DNA of 64,000 bases from contig CM035161.1 of NCBI GenBank assembly GCA_020205615.1, forward strand, positions 1,240,001 to 1,304,000, written 5' to 3'. How positions within the stretch are numbered: the stretch's first letter is position 1; each line of letters opens with the position of its first letter. Below, in pieces: positions 12,101 to 22,500 of this stretch. This stretch comes from Panax quinquefolius. Taxonomy: Eukaryota; Streptophyta; Magnoliopsida; Apiales; Araliaceae. The notes below the pieces were generated by a model that saw nothing but the letters and a program-made list of their open reading frames with translations, made no database searches and was not told the DNA's origin. The translations under genes and the position numbers were made by a program.

Positions 12101-14825
12101 TTAGAGAACTATTGCTTAACCATCATAGCAAATCTTTCATAATTTTTAAGAGATGGATTAACACAATCTCTCTGAGTTTCTTCCTAAAGTAAAAGTGAAT
12201 AAGCTAGGTTGGTAATGGATGCATCATTAACAATTGACCTCTTATAGAGGTGTATTGATCATTAAGTCCCATCAGAAACCGACTTAACTTTAGAGTATTT
12301 TCATACTCTTCAATTTTCTTATCCGCGCCCACAAGTGAAAACACAACACGAGCATTTTGGGACATCAGTGTAAGATTCCAATTTATCAATCAAACTACAA
12401 AACTTAGTAAAATAGGCTGAAATTGACAGTGTATTTTGAGTTAATGAAACCAAATCCTTGCGCAGAGAAAATAATTTAGGGACATTACTCTGTGTGTAAT
12501 GAAAAGCTAGATCATCCCAAATAGCTTTAGCAGTAGGCAAGTAAACAATACTATCCCTAATTTTAGAGGAGACAGAGTTTAGTAACCAGGATATTACCAT
12601 GTTGCTACATCTAGTACAGTGAGGAAGATATGGAGATGTAGCAGTAGGAGCAGCCAAGGTACCATCAACCATTCCTATTTTCATTTTAGCAGACAAGGCT
12701 ATCACCATAGATCCGCGCCATTGATTATAGTTGAGATCAGTTAGGGTTTGGTTTACTAGTAACATTCCTGGATGATCAAAGCTATGTAAGTAATAAGGAT
12801 GGAAAGGATCAATTTGAACCATGGATGAAGACGAACCAGTTGGATTTGAAAATGGCAATAGAATATGATTGAGCCATTAGAACTCAATCGATGAACAGAA
12901 CACACAAATGAACAGTTCAATAAAAAGATTAGAGAAAGATGAATACAACGGAGCCATTTAATCACCGAAGAGCTTTGATACCATGATAGAAGATGAAACT
13001 GTTCAGAAAAAGCACATTGTATTTCTATTTTCTCTGAATCTCAATTCTTTATCTACAGAATAAATATATATTGCTTATAAGCCTAAAACCCTTTTTGGGA
13101 TATTACAAAAATAGCCTCATGTAATATGATAATTACAGTTATCATTATCACTATTCATGTTGTGCAAAGCATGTTTCTAATGCTAAATATGCAAAACACA
13201 GCAATGTAGTGAAGATCGATTATTTCAAACCTCACAGATACCGCTCGATCCTTTCCTAGGGAAGTTCAACCAGCAACAAGTTAATGTCTGCCATATATGA
13301 TGGCACCCAATGATAGCCCCATAACAGAATTTACCTTGGCCCAAGAGTGAAAAAGTAACTACATCTGACCATAAAGATGATGAGAAACGCAATAGCCTTA
13401 TATTCAATCTACTATAGGTTAAAGATAATGACAAATAATTAATTTTATATGATCAAAAGGTAACAATTATTTAATGCATTTGACCATATGAAACTCACAT
13501 TCTGGATGTTTTTAACTGAACAAGAAATAAAGGGAAGAACATGCAAAGTCCCCATCATGCATAGAGAATGAGAATTTTCCTTAATGGTATGAGCTTTATA
13601 ACACTATGCCTGAAACCATTGTTAGTTCAACAAGCACTAATTTCCAAGCATTGGACTTTAACCATAAAAGTCACAAAAGAGAAAGTTGCAATTTTATGTT
13701 AATGGGTAGACCAAAAGATTATATAGCCCATACCGCCGTGTATCTTCCTTTTTAATAACAGATTGAGTTTTCTTTCAATACACTTGAAATCAATATTGTT
13801 TCAACAAACAAGAATCGAGCTTTGAACTCTTACAGTTTAAATAGGTGAGATGCTGACTACCCTATAAATAACAATGAAAACCTGTATGACTCCCAATACT
13901 TCATCAAACAGAGTTATCAGGTTCTTCCATTCGTATCTCTCACCAATCAATCACCCTTATAATGAGGGAAACTAACACTATAATAAACTCTTACAACTTT
14001 AGTTTGAATATTTTGGATGATAATTTCAGGTTAACCCCCAATTACGATACTACAACATAGTAACCTCCCAGTGCTCCCACTTTGAAATGAGTGACAAAAT
14101 TTAAAAGGTGTCCAAGTCTCAATGTTTCACTTGCATTGCATACCTATATAATTGAACTGCCTGCGTTTTCCTTCTCTGACATCCCTGCCTAATCGCTGAG
14201 ACAAACAAACAAACACCTTAAGCTGATAATCCACCAAGCAGAACCAAACTGATAAATTAAACAAAACCGCACATTCTACTAATTAAAACCCAAATGTAAG
14301 GTTCACCTTCACCAGCATGAGAGCATCGAACACCTCCGTTTCAAGTGAAGCCACCCTAGTCACAGAAAGTACTTGAAGTAATTATCGAACATTTCACTCC
14401 AAACTTTGCGGTGAATCACTCATATTCGTAATTTGCCAAAAGGTGTTTGTGAAAATGCCAGACTGAAATTACCTCAGAATACGCTTAATTTGAGGGGGAG
14501 AGAAGGCGGCGAGGTCCAAAGCCCAGCGAACGGCGCGGCGAGCCTCGCGTTTCTTCTCGTTCCGGCTCTTCTTTATACTGGAATCCGAGTCAGTATCTGT
14601 ATCTTCAAAATTCGACGCTGCAGGAGCGTCGGGTAACTTGAGACCGCGTGATCGGAAATGGACGCACCGGTGAGAGGAAGGAATTACGGTGATATATAGA
14701 CACCGATGTGTGTTGATGGGGGAGAGTAATGAGGGATAACTGAATAGATGATAGAATGTTGCGCGAGAACAGCATTGGCGATGACATCTCGACCACTGTA
14801 CTAGAGGTCTCACCATATGAGCCAT
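2446..14825 (-). CDS. DUF615 / YjgA-DarP-like ribosome maturation protein, 6 exons, 294 aa
   Basis: Exons on the minus strand: 14825-14473, 14355-14307, 14195-14144, 8843-8680, 4701-4588 and 2598-2446. All introns are GT-AG, phases join exactly and the total is 885 nt. The first ~70 residues are Arg/Ser/His-rich with few acids, like a mitochondrial or dual organelle presequence. The DUF615 core follows: [12 protein letters not shown], then [18 protein letters not shown] at the exon 3/4 junction, [11 protein letters not shown], an acidic [12 protein letters not shown] stretch, [12 protein letters not shown], and a C-terminal helical [15 protein letters not shown]. Bacterial DarP (YjgA) binds pre-50S particles and assists large-subunit assembly; an organellar ribosome role here is inference from the family. 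A second in-frame Met at residue 4 is an alternative start. Introns 3 (5.3 kb) and 4 (4.0 kb) are enlarged by transposons. The coding frame itself is intact. Confidence 0.9.
3390..3790 (+). other. Intronic segment of atypical composition with an 83-codon open frame
   Basis: Inside intron 5 of the DUF615 gene lies a stretch richer in GC and codon-like texture than its surroundings, with an open frame at 3497-3748. I recognise no family. It could be an organellar DNA insertion or a relic of another element; nothing in the sequence decides this. Confidence 0.2.
4900..5215 (+). mobile_element. LINE (L1-type) 3'-end relic
   Basis: On the plus strand the translation gives IRNEDIR, then VAPIEEKM-like residues ([11 protein letters not shown]), an FG motif and a [12 protein letters not shown] segment. 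This is the order seen at the C-terminus of plant LINE reverse-transcriptase ORFs (EDIR...VAPIEEK...R.FGH...RGRPK.TW). Stops and shifts interrupt it, so it is a dead fragment lying in intron 4 of the DUF615 gene, antisense to it. Confidence 0.65.
5821..6167. mobile_element. Hairpin MITE inserted in a (TA)n tract
   Basis: The terminal repeats match: left GGGTCCGGTTCCAGTCCGGA, and right, reverse-complemented, AGGATCCAGTCAGGACTCCC. Inner arms of about 75 bp (around 5905-5975 and 6005-6083) are nearly perfect complements around a ~25-base loop. TA repeats flank both sides. No coding sequence exists. This matches microsatellite-associated MITEs that target TA. The superfamily is uncertain. Confidence 0.8.
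6639..6647 (+). promoter_or_regulatory. TATA box of the solo LTR
   Basis: CTATAAATA is followed within ~60 bases by a CT-rich leader of repeated CTCTCT, the arrangement expected of an LTR U3/R promoter. Confidence 0.5.
6920..7265 (+). repeat. Degenerate repeats with CCGCAAGGCTACGGAGATA core in the solo LTR
   Basis: Two close copies (starting near 6930 and 7190) carry GCCGCAAGGCTACGGAGATA, a CCTCT...GAGG stem and CGAACCGTACGATTCCTTAT. A weaker third copy starts near 7055. Each copy is spaced by about 130 bases and contains small inverted repeats. Confidence 0.7.
7485..7975 (+). repeat. Array of about nine short palindromic GCTTA...AGAAGC units
   Basis: Units such as TGCTTATTTAAGAAGCA recur about nine times with 35-80 base spacing. 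Each is itself an imperfect inverted repeat. The last two units also share the next ~25 bases, showing recent tandem copying. The array lies in the R/U5 side of the solo LTR. Confidence 0.75.
8844..9414 (-). other. Intron 3 sequence without identifiable element
   Basis: AT-rich intronic DNA between exon 4 of the DUF615 gene and the copia relic. I see no repeat ends or coding similarity here. Confidence 0.5.
9415..12983 (-). pseudogene. Ty1/copia gag-pol relic, 5' half only (gag, integrase; RT missing)
   Basis: Read on the minus strand from the primer-binding site (TGGTATCAAAGC at 12983) it encodes a gag of the UBN2 type (12858-12204; [37 protein letters not shown]). It then shows a pre-integrase HARLGHVPN with paired cysteines (about 10570-10440), an integrase core with [13 protein letters not shown] and VRTDNGTIF (about 10430-10210), and the FGCLCY...FLGYP...KGYKLYD integrase C-terminal block (9936-9700). 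Reverse transcriptase, RNase H and the 3' LTR are absent, so the 3' half is deleted. Stops and shifts break every domain. It shares orientation with the host gene and lies in its intron 3. Confidence 0.85.
11421..12074. mobile_element. hAT-type nonautonomous element (MITE), TSD CCTGTCCT
   Basis: Ends TAGGGGTG and CACCCCTA form the terminal inverted repeat typical of plant hAT elements. They are flanked by a perfect 8-bp duplication CCTGTCCT (11413-11420 and 12075-12082), the hAT hallmark. The 654-bp body contains many TCGAGT/ACTCGA inverted words and no transposase. It interrupts the copia gag-pol relic, so it inserted later. Confidence 0.9.
12984..13150 (-). mobile_element. 5' LTR of the copia relic (~167 bp)
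   Basis: On the minus strand the segment ends TTCTATCA directly before the tRNA-iMet primer-binding site TGGTATCAAAGC. The likely start is TGATAATGAT, giving TGATA...TATCA ends. The start is less certain than the end because no second LTR survives for comparison. Confidence 0.6.
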
Positions 14826-16939
14826 TATTTTGTCTCCGTCCCTTATATCTTCCTCTCGGGCTCTCCCAATTGTGTTGGCAGAATATGGATGTACGTAAGT
14901 TGAAGGCTTGTAGGCTGTAGCAAATTTCTTAGCGTGCTGCGTGGTGGGCCTTTTAGCAAAGGCTTAAGTGGATAAAGTCTGGTAGTTTTTATTAGGGAGT
15001 TGTTATTTGTTAACATTAACTTTGATGAATTAATTAATACAATTTCTACAATAATTAAAATAATGATTGAAAAGCATTAAAAATAGTATTCAATAGTATC
15101 TCAATCTTTTGTTGAGAAAAGGAGAGAGAAACAGTTTAAAGTATCAAAAAAAATAGGCAGAGTAATGAGGGGTAATTTTAAAAAAATTGTCATTAATTCT
15201 CCAAGATTTGAACAAACGTCGAATAATTAGAGACAAATGAAAAACTCTAAAACGTCAAATAATTAAGGACGGAGAGAATATAATTTGTATGGTTAAGATT
15301 TTGTTGGAATATGAGAGTGTTCGTCACTCTAATTATGAACTCAATCTAATTCAAAATTTTAAATTATTAGGTTTTGGTCTCGAAATTATTCATCTTTTCT
15401 TATTAAAAATCTGGAGTAAAGAGTTTCATGTTGTTTAATCTCATGTTATAATTAAAAAATATTACGTATTCCTTCTAATGAGATATATATGAGAAACTAA
15501 TAAGTAATTACTTAAAATTATTCACTCACATTCACCTGATCAATATCTTATATATAAAGGCAATTGAAAAAAAGGCGATTCTTTCGATTAAAAAATTCAT
15601 CGAGTTAACTCTCCAATTGAAAAAAGCAATCGGTTGGTAACTCAGTTGGCTTGTTGCGTCTGAATCTCCTCTTCCTCTTACACTTGCACTTCCACAAAAT
15701 TCCACCTCCCCCATCTCTCTCTCCCTCTTCCACTTCTTCTAATTCTCTCTCTCTCTATTCCGCTTTTCTAGCGAATTAGAAAAAAGAACCAAACAAATCA
15801 TAATAGTTTTTAAAATCGTTATAGCGTGACTTTTTATGTTGTAGCGACGGAAAAACTGGGTCGGGTTGAAATATATATAATTATTATTTGAAAAATAATT
15901 TTATATTTTAAGATATTTAAAGTTTGGGTTGGGTCAAATTGGTCAAAATGGGTCGGGTGAGGTCAAATTGGGCCGAAGGAACTAAAACGCTAACAAAATG
16001 TCATTTTAAAGACTTAATTGACAAATATTGAACTTTAGGGACGACTTTAAAAGTGAATGACAACTTAAAGAGATAAAAATGTCATTCAACCCTAAACTTT
16101 TTATGTCTATACGAATTCCTTTTTTCAAATACGATTCGTCACTAACAAATATGGGCGCTAATTCTTTAGTTATTTTCATAGCAAGGTTGCTGATGAGTTT
16201 TCGGGCCAATGAAGTTGTTTGTGCCCATGGATATGTCGAAACGACCTTGAGACCCTCCTATAAATTTTATAGCCCCTTGATAATTTATTAACGGGTAATT
16301 ACGTATTTAAGGTTAGGACTATGGAACCAATGAATAACTTTGTACATTGTAATTCTGGAACATTTTATTATTTGATATATTTATTTCTTCTTTTCTTTTT
16401 TCCCAACCCTTTCTATAACGTTTCAGCTACTATTATTAATTGAAAATTTCATTCAAAACACTTTTTGATTGTCAATTATTGAATTTCTTTTTTAAGGAGT
16501 ACAAAAGCTAGAAAATCAAATAGTAATTAGTTAAAGGGAAAATATTTTCAAAACGAGTGGACTATGTAATATGTATATTTGAAAGTGAAACAATACTATA
16601 CCTTATGCTCCATTCAATTCCAAGCCATATCATGGGGAAAGAGAGTAAGAAATTTGAACGCTTCTCAATTTTACCAACAAAAAAAAAAAACCAACTTTGA
16701 TCAATCAAACAGTGGGGTGGAAGTTTATATATTTCTATCAAAAATCAAATTGCAGCATTTGATCCAAAAAATAGGATATGGAGATAAATAAATAATTATA
16801 CATCCTGTAGCGTATGTGTATCAGTATCATTATATGTACACGTATTAGCAAAACCGTTAATTTGTGCTTAGCCAATTGGTGTTTTAACTAACCAAGTATG
16901 ATACCAAAAAAAAAAAAAACACTAAAGTTGCAGGTTGAG
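14826..16939. other. Intergenic region: promoter side of the DUF615 gene and 3' flank of the J-protein gene
   Basis: AT-rich with CT-rich microsatellites near 15715-15760. A MITE-like end (GGACGGAGAGAATAT near 15270) is visible without a convincing partner. No exon was recognised. The DUF615 start is at 14825 and no clear TATA element is seen directly upstream of it. Confidence 0.45.
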
Positions 16940-17416
16940 CTACCAACACTGATCAGTCTCCCATCTCCGGTGCGTCGAGCCTGAAAATCTTAAAGCCGCC
17001 GGTTTTGAAAACTGCAAATCAATCCGGAACAGCTTGCGATCGTAATCGGCTCGCTTCTCGGCATCAGACAGTGTCGAATACGCTGCTTGGATCCTCATGA
17101 ACTCCTCTCTCGACGACTTACTCCGTCCATTGGATTTGGATGATCCGACATCCGGATGCAATACTCGAGCTAAACTCCTGTACGCAGTTTTGATTTCGTG
17201 ATAAGTAGCGCCCATTTGAATTCCGAGAACTTCGTATAGCGATGCCGATGGAGCAATGCAGGAGCTATTGTTTCTCCCAACGGTGGATGAAACAGCAGAG
17301 ACGCGATGTGATGAACGGAATCTGACACAGCTCGGTGGCGGAGGTGGTGGTGGAGCGTTAATGACAAATTTAGAGGCAGTGATCAAGTGGATTGAGGGAG
17401 AGAAAACGGACGCCAT
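16940..17416 (-). CDS. J11-type chloroplast J-domain protein (DnaJ/HSP40 type C), 158 aa
   Basis: A single uninterrupted exon starts at the only suitable Met. Residues 1-50 are Ser/Ala/Arg-rich with a seven-Pro run (22-28), fitting a plastid transit peptide. The J-domain spans about residues 60-130: LYEVLGIQMGATYHEIKTAY, the catalytic HPD at 87-89, and YSTLSDAEKRADYD. The C-terminus RRWETDQCW is the conserved tail of the Arabidopsis J11 group. Length matches that group (about 150-160 aa). The HPD motif stimulates HSP70 ATPase, so a co-chaperone role with stromal HSP70 is the family expectation. No zinc-finger or substrate-binding domain is present. The gene is intact and transcribed in the same direction as its neighbours, from its own promoter. 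Confidence 0.93.
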   Translation of the reverse strand: MASVFSPSIHLITASKFVINAPPPPPPPSCVRFRSSHRVSAVSSTVGRNNSSCIAPSASLYEVLGIQMGATYHEIKTAYRSLARVLHPDVGSSKSNGRSKSSREEFMRIQAAYSTLSDAEKRADYDRKLFRIDLQFSKPAALRFSGSTHRRWETDQCW

Positions 17417-17498
17417 GATGTTTGTGATCTGTAATAAATTCGTAAATGGTGGATTTTGGATCTAATGTTGTTGAGAATTGTGATTAGTCGATACAGGA

Positions 17499-17508
17499 CT
17501 ATATAAAG
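17499..17508 (-). promoter_or_regulatory. Probable TATA box of the J-protein gene
   Basis: On the minus strand CTTTATATAG lies about 85 bases upstream of the ATG, leaving a plausible leader of ~50 bases. Confidence 0.5.
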
Positions 17509-19509
17509 AAGGGATATGTTTTGGGATAGCTGAGCAAGAATTTAATGTAATGCGTGTTGGAGAGATGAGTAGAATAAGAAGATGTTGAAGAAGAAAAAGA
17601 TTCTTTGTGTTATCCATTTGGATTGGATTGGATTGGATTGGAATGGAATTATGTTTGTATGCTGATTCAGCAGAAGTGCAAAAGTCAAAATGTCGTCGGT
17701 GGCGGTTTCATCCCTCTACCAAATGATTCTCTCTCCTCTCCGAAGGCCAGGCCGTGTATGGTCCAATTGTTTTGTAATGAATTGACGGTGAGTGGTGACC
17801 GCTTGTTTTCAGCCTCTGGTTATTACACTAATTTTGTACAATTACAAATAATCAACACCCATTTTTTATTTTTTTTTAATGTTAAATAATGATCAACAAA
17901 TTTTAATCTCAATTTATGTTTCGTAAAGCCGTGTTTAATTTTAGTTTATTTATGCTTTCAAGGTGGATGAAAAATAATGTAGTATTCATTTTAGAATCAA
18001 ATAACAAGACCAGAACTTGACTTGGAATTCTAAATTCAATTCCAAATTTTCGGGTATGACTCATTATCTGTCTGTCATCTTATTCTTCCCTTCCAGTGAA
18101 CCGATTTACAAAATCTCTATGCGGACATGGGATATTAGCTACTAGCACGTATGTAGGACTATAATTTGGGACTCTTAATAAGGCGGACAAGTTTTCTTAG
18201 TATCGATTTGTTTTTTTTGACAAAACTTAATCGGTGCGAGTAAGAAAAAAAATTTCTAGACTCGCGCAAGAGCTCTTATTTAGAAGGAAAATGATAAATA
18301 TTTAAGTGTTAGTTGTAATTTGATGTGTAATAAGTAGGAAACTTTTATAATTGTATCCGATTTCATACAATGTTAGTCAAAAGTCCTCACTTTATTTAAT
18401 ATCCCCGCCCATTGATTTTTCTTCGGTCCAGCCTTTGAATTTCATGCCAACTTCATTTACTTCCTCTCCTTCCATTCAGCTATAAAGGCAGCAAAGCATA
18501 AAGGATTAAATAAATCAACCAAATATCTCATACTCCATCCGAGAGAAAAGGGAGAGAGAGAAGCTTTTCTAAATAAAAGGGTGTTTTTATTGTGGTGAAG
18601 TAATTTAGATTTGTACTTAAATTAAGATATTTTTGTATCTCTCATATTATTCCAATGAATTCTTAGATTTTTACCTCTTTAGTTTTAGAGGGTTTTCTAC
18701 GTAAAATCTTGGTGTTTTTGAATATTTTCTTCTCATTATTTCCTGCAGTGATTATTACTTTGATGGAATTACAAATTTAATCTATTTGGCATGTGCTGAT
18801 ATTTTATCGGTCTAATTTGTATTTGGGTGGTGATTTTTTCTCAACATGCAATGCATTGATGATATGTTTGACAATTGTAATTTGGAGCAATACATATAGC
18901 AGAAGTCGAGTATTATCCAAAGAATGTCACCGACTTCACATAAACATAATCCTGGAAATGACCTTTCAAATTTATATAGTTGGAAAGAAAGTTGACTCCC
19001 TTTTTTGTTTCCAGTTAACAACTGTGAGATGGAATGCTACTGTTTGATTGTTTTTCGTAAGTTAACCATCACCTTAAATTGCCAATCATTTGGTTACAGG
19101 CATTGATATCATTTCTATAACCAAAATGAAGGAACAAGTAGTTAGTATATTAGTTGAGATTGAAGATGGAGAGAAAGAAAGAAAGAAAGAAAATGAAGCG
19201 ATAGTCCCCATATCGGAGAGAGGATAAGAAATAAGATGGCTCGATTAGTTGAAAAAAGTGGATTTGAGCTTGTTGGAAACCAACCAAAATCACGTTTTCT
19301 TAATGTCAAAATTAATTCATACTACATCTTTTTCTTTTTGCCACAGTAGTACGTCACTCTACTAGCTTCTTACGTGATTTATCACGACGCAAAATTCCCA
19401 TATAATTCTTATCGATCTATTACACAATACTTCACTGCAAATAAGGATATATATATATACAATGGGCAAGGAAGGAAGAAATTTATTTTTTTAAAAATGA
19501 GGAATATGC
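17509..19509. other. Intergenic region between the J-protein and PSK-simulator-like genes
   Basis: Contains TTGGA repeats near 17620-17645 and (GAAA)n near 19170-19190. A plus-strand promoter-like stretch near 18480 is listed separately. No protein-coding exon was recognised. The left part should carry upstream control sites of the J-protein gene and the right part the 3' UTR of the next gene. Confidence 0.45.
18481..18488 (+). promoter_or_regulatory. Candidate plus-strand TATA box with leader-like sequence
   Basis: TATAAAGG is followed by an A-rich then GA-rich leader and later by a pyrimidine tract ending TTTCCTGCAG at 18748, which resembles a 5' UTR with a leader intron. No long open frame follows, so a noncoding transcript or a dead promoter is possible. 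Confidence 0.25.
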
Positions 19510-22500
19510 TTAGATTGATGATAGCTCAAAATGTTGATCTATCCCATCCAATATATCCAAAATGCTGGACTTTGAGTACCCCTGCTCCAACGCTCTCCTT
19601 GGAGAGCTCCCAACACTCCTACTTAGTGCCCAAACTTTAGTCGACCCTCTCTTGCCCATCACAAATTCTTGGCTTTTGCTTTTTCCAGGAACCAATCTTC
19701 TCCGTTTCATCACGTCTTCTAATAAATTTCTATCTTCCGTAGAAATTTCATTGTCATGGACTTTATACTTATTATTTAATGACGATGATGACAGTCCCTG
19801 CATCTCAACGTGCGGAATCGATCCTCTGCCTGTCGGAGATCCACATGGCAGAGCCCTGAATCCATTATCTCTGTATCTTACAAGGCTGATCAGACGGTGA
19901 AGGCAAATCACCAGTTCCAAGATGTTTTTGTCCATCTTTTGTTTATCTGCATGATAGAGTGTCTGGAGACGAATCACACTACTGTGTGTAGCGGTCTTCT
20001 TGCCAAAATCAATACTGCCAAATGAGCAAACACTGTTAGTTATCACACTGATGGTATAGTGCACATGTAAATCCACACACTGATGAACACAATAGAGTTA
20101 TCCACTGACCCAGTATTTGCCCACTCTCCAACCCACCCAAAACCTTGATGTGCCCTGGTTCAATTTCAAACACAGATTAAGAAAAATCACAGCATTCATG
20201 CAAGAGCAAAACTGCTTATATAAGTAGAAGAACTACTGCAAACAAACAAACAAACTAAAAATGAAGTGGCAAAGATTCATTCTACATACTTGGTAGTGTC
20301 CGCAGCAATTGGAACAAGCCATTGGAGAGTCTTTTCCATTTCAGCTTTAATTTGAGGAACATTCAGCTGGAAAACAGGACCATACAAACACTTATTTACA
20401 GAAAAGTGGCAAGGCAATGGATGAAACAAGGAGAAAGAAACAACAATTAAAGCCCATGAAGTAAAAATATATTGGAACCAAAAATTTATCAAAAATGGTG
20501 GTACAAGGATGTCCTTGAAAGCAACTGTTACAAGCAACTTTGTGGAGAATACATACTTCTTCCTTGGCATTAAATGTCTGCAAGCGCGAACGTAATGCTG
20601 TCTTGACACTGTCTGGCAACCCATTATACAATCCATCTCTCATATTAGGAGGGAGAGAGGTAGGACGGGACGCCTAGTATCACAAGAAATCAGTTAAATA
20701 TCAATTATAATCACAGAAAAACTTGCCAACAGAAAAAATACAACGACTAGCACTTACAATGTTATCTATTTGAGTGATTATGTGAGCATAATGTAAAGCA
20801 AGACCAGCAACACCCAATCTTTCAGGTTTGTTGGAAGAATTCTTCCCAGTAGACACCACACCTGCCACTAATCCAGCACAACAAAAAATGAGGGGGTAGA
20901 CTTTTTTACCTATACTAAATATGCAAATAACACAAAGTCCCATGATTCAGAACAACTACACAACCATCATTAGCATGTGATTTCCCCTTATTACATTTCT
21001 GATATCATCTCTTCTAGAATTTCTTTTGTTCATGTGATCGATGAAGAAACATTTCACACTTTCGGACATATAATCTTTTCATTAAATCAGATTAGTATAT
21101 ATGTCAAGAATGGTACTCATACCCTTCTCTCCAAATGCTTCCAAGATGTCTTGATACATGAAGGTGACTATATCAACAAGCTTCTCCACAACCTATATAG
21201 GTAAAAACGCAGTAGGAAAAGATAAAGTTAGATTTTGATATTACAACTTGTAGAAGGATAAAGGCTTCTTCATGGCCTACAACAGTATCACATTCTATTA
21301 GAAATCCTTTGTGTTCACTACCACCCACACCCACATCAGAAAAGGAAGTCAATTTCAGTCTCAGAAAGGTATAGAACAACAAAGAATATAATCTGATTCA
21401 AATTTTGCAACGTTAGAATACAAAAGAATCAATTTAACTATTGTCCAATCAAAAGTCCCAGAAATTTGGGGTTTAGCTTTTCAGGAATTGATAGTAAACA
21501 ATTTTGAACGGTGTACCTCCTCCAAACTTTTAGACCAAAGAGATTTCTTTTTCAAGCTCCTCACTAGTTTTCTTTGATGCTTTAGCTCAGAATGTAATAT
21601 CACGAGACCCTCTCCTACAGAGCCAAAAAAAAATTGAAATATTAATCAAGATTATCTATCTTAAGGTAGCATATACAAACGTAGTGGAAGAAAACAACAA
21701 TAATGGTACATACAGAGTTCTGTTTGCTAGAAAGAAGCAGAAAATGAAAACCTTAAAAAGGAAAATGAAGAAGTCCTCTTAGGCAAGCCTACGAATTTTA
21801 GGCTAGAATGACTGAGACTGACAAACCATCTCGCTCACTCCAAGACATTTTCAGTTACAAGTATATACAAGTCTACTTTAGAAGGTACTATATGGTATGA
21901 CATTCCATGATTTACTCTAAATAAAGCAGAAATAAGATTTAGGGAAATGAGGCAGATTCTCGTCTTCCACAATTTCCTGAAAATGTTCAGTTCATTTTTC
22001 CTACATTATTTCAAGATTGACCACATTACATGTTATTCCATCACATCTAGCAGACAGCATGGATTCTGCTTTCTTATTTATCAAATTTAGGTTGTATATT
22101 CAACATCGCAAAATATGGGGAAAAAATACAGCCATGTTATTTAGGCAAGCAAGTGCTCACTCAACACCACGTTGACAAATAGGTTTTATTTAAACGTTAG
22201 TACATACATCAGACATAGGACTAGTTGCTGCTTTGAGAATATCAAAAATCTACGATAACGATTCTATTTGGAAGTCCAAAGTAAAAGATGAAAAAGACAA
22301 ATCAGATATTTTCACAATCACAAAATTGGGAATATATAAACTATAACTATTAACGCATTTGTTGAAGACACCTGAAGCCAAACAATCATAACTCATAAGT
22401 TTAAACAGTAATCCTATAGAGGGGGGTTTAATTTAAAGCATCACGTGGAAACACCTGAAGCCAAATTATCATACTTTAAACAGCATATTCTGGAGAGAGA

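Noticed and set aside
13225..13434. Minus-strand 69-codon frame with GTAAAT donor-like site, first considered as exon 2 of the DUF615 gene
   Set aside because: It does not match the family. The true exons with [14 protein letters not shown] and [17 protein letters not shown] lie at 14307-14355 and 14144-14195 and fit the phases exactly.
14433..14636. Plus-strand 67-codon frame
   Set aside because: It is the antisense shadow of exon 1 of the DUF615 gene.
17605..17889. 94-codon plus-strand frame upstream of the J-protein gene
   Set aside because: It starts in TTGGA repeats, has no family similarity and lies where the promoter of the J-protein gene is expected.
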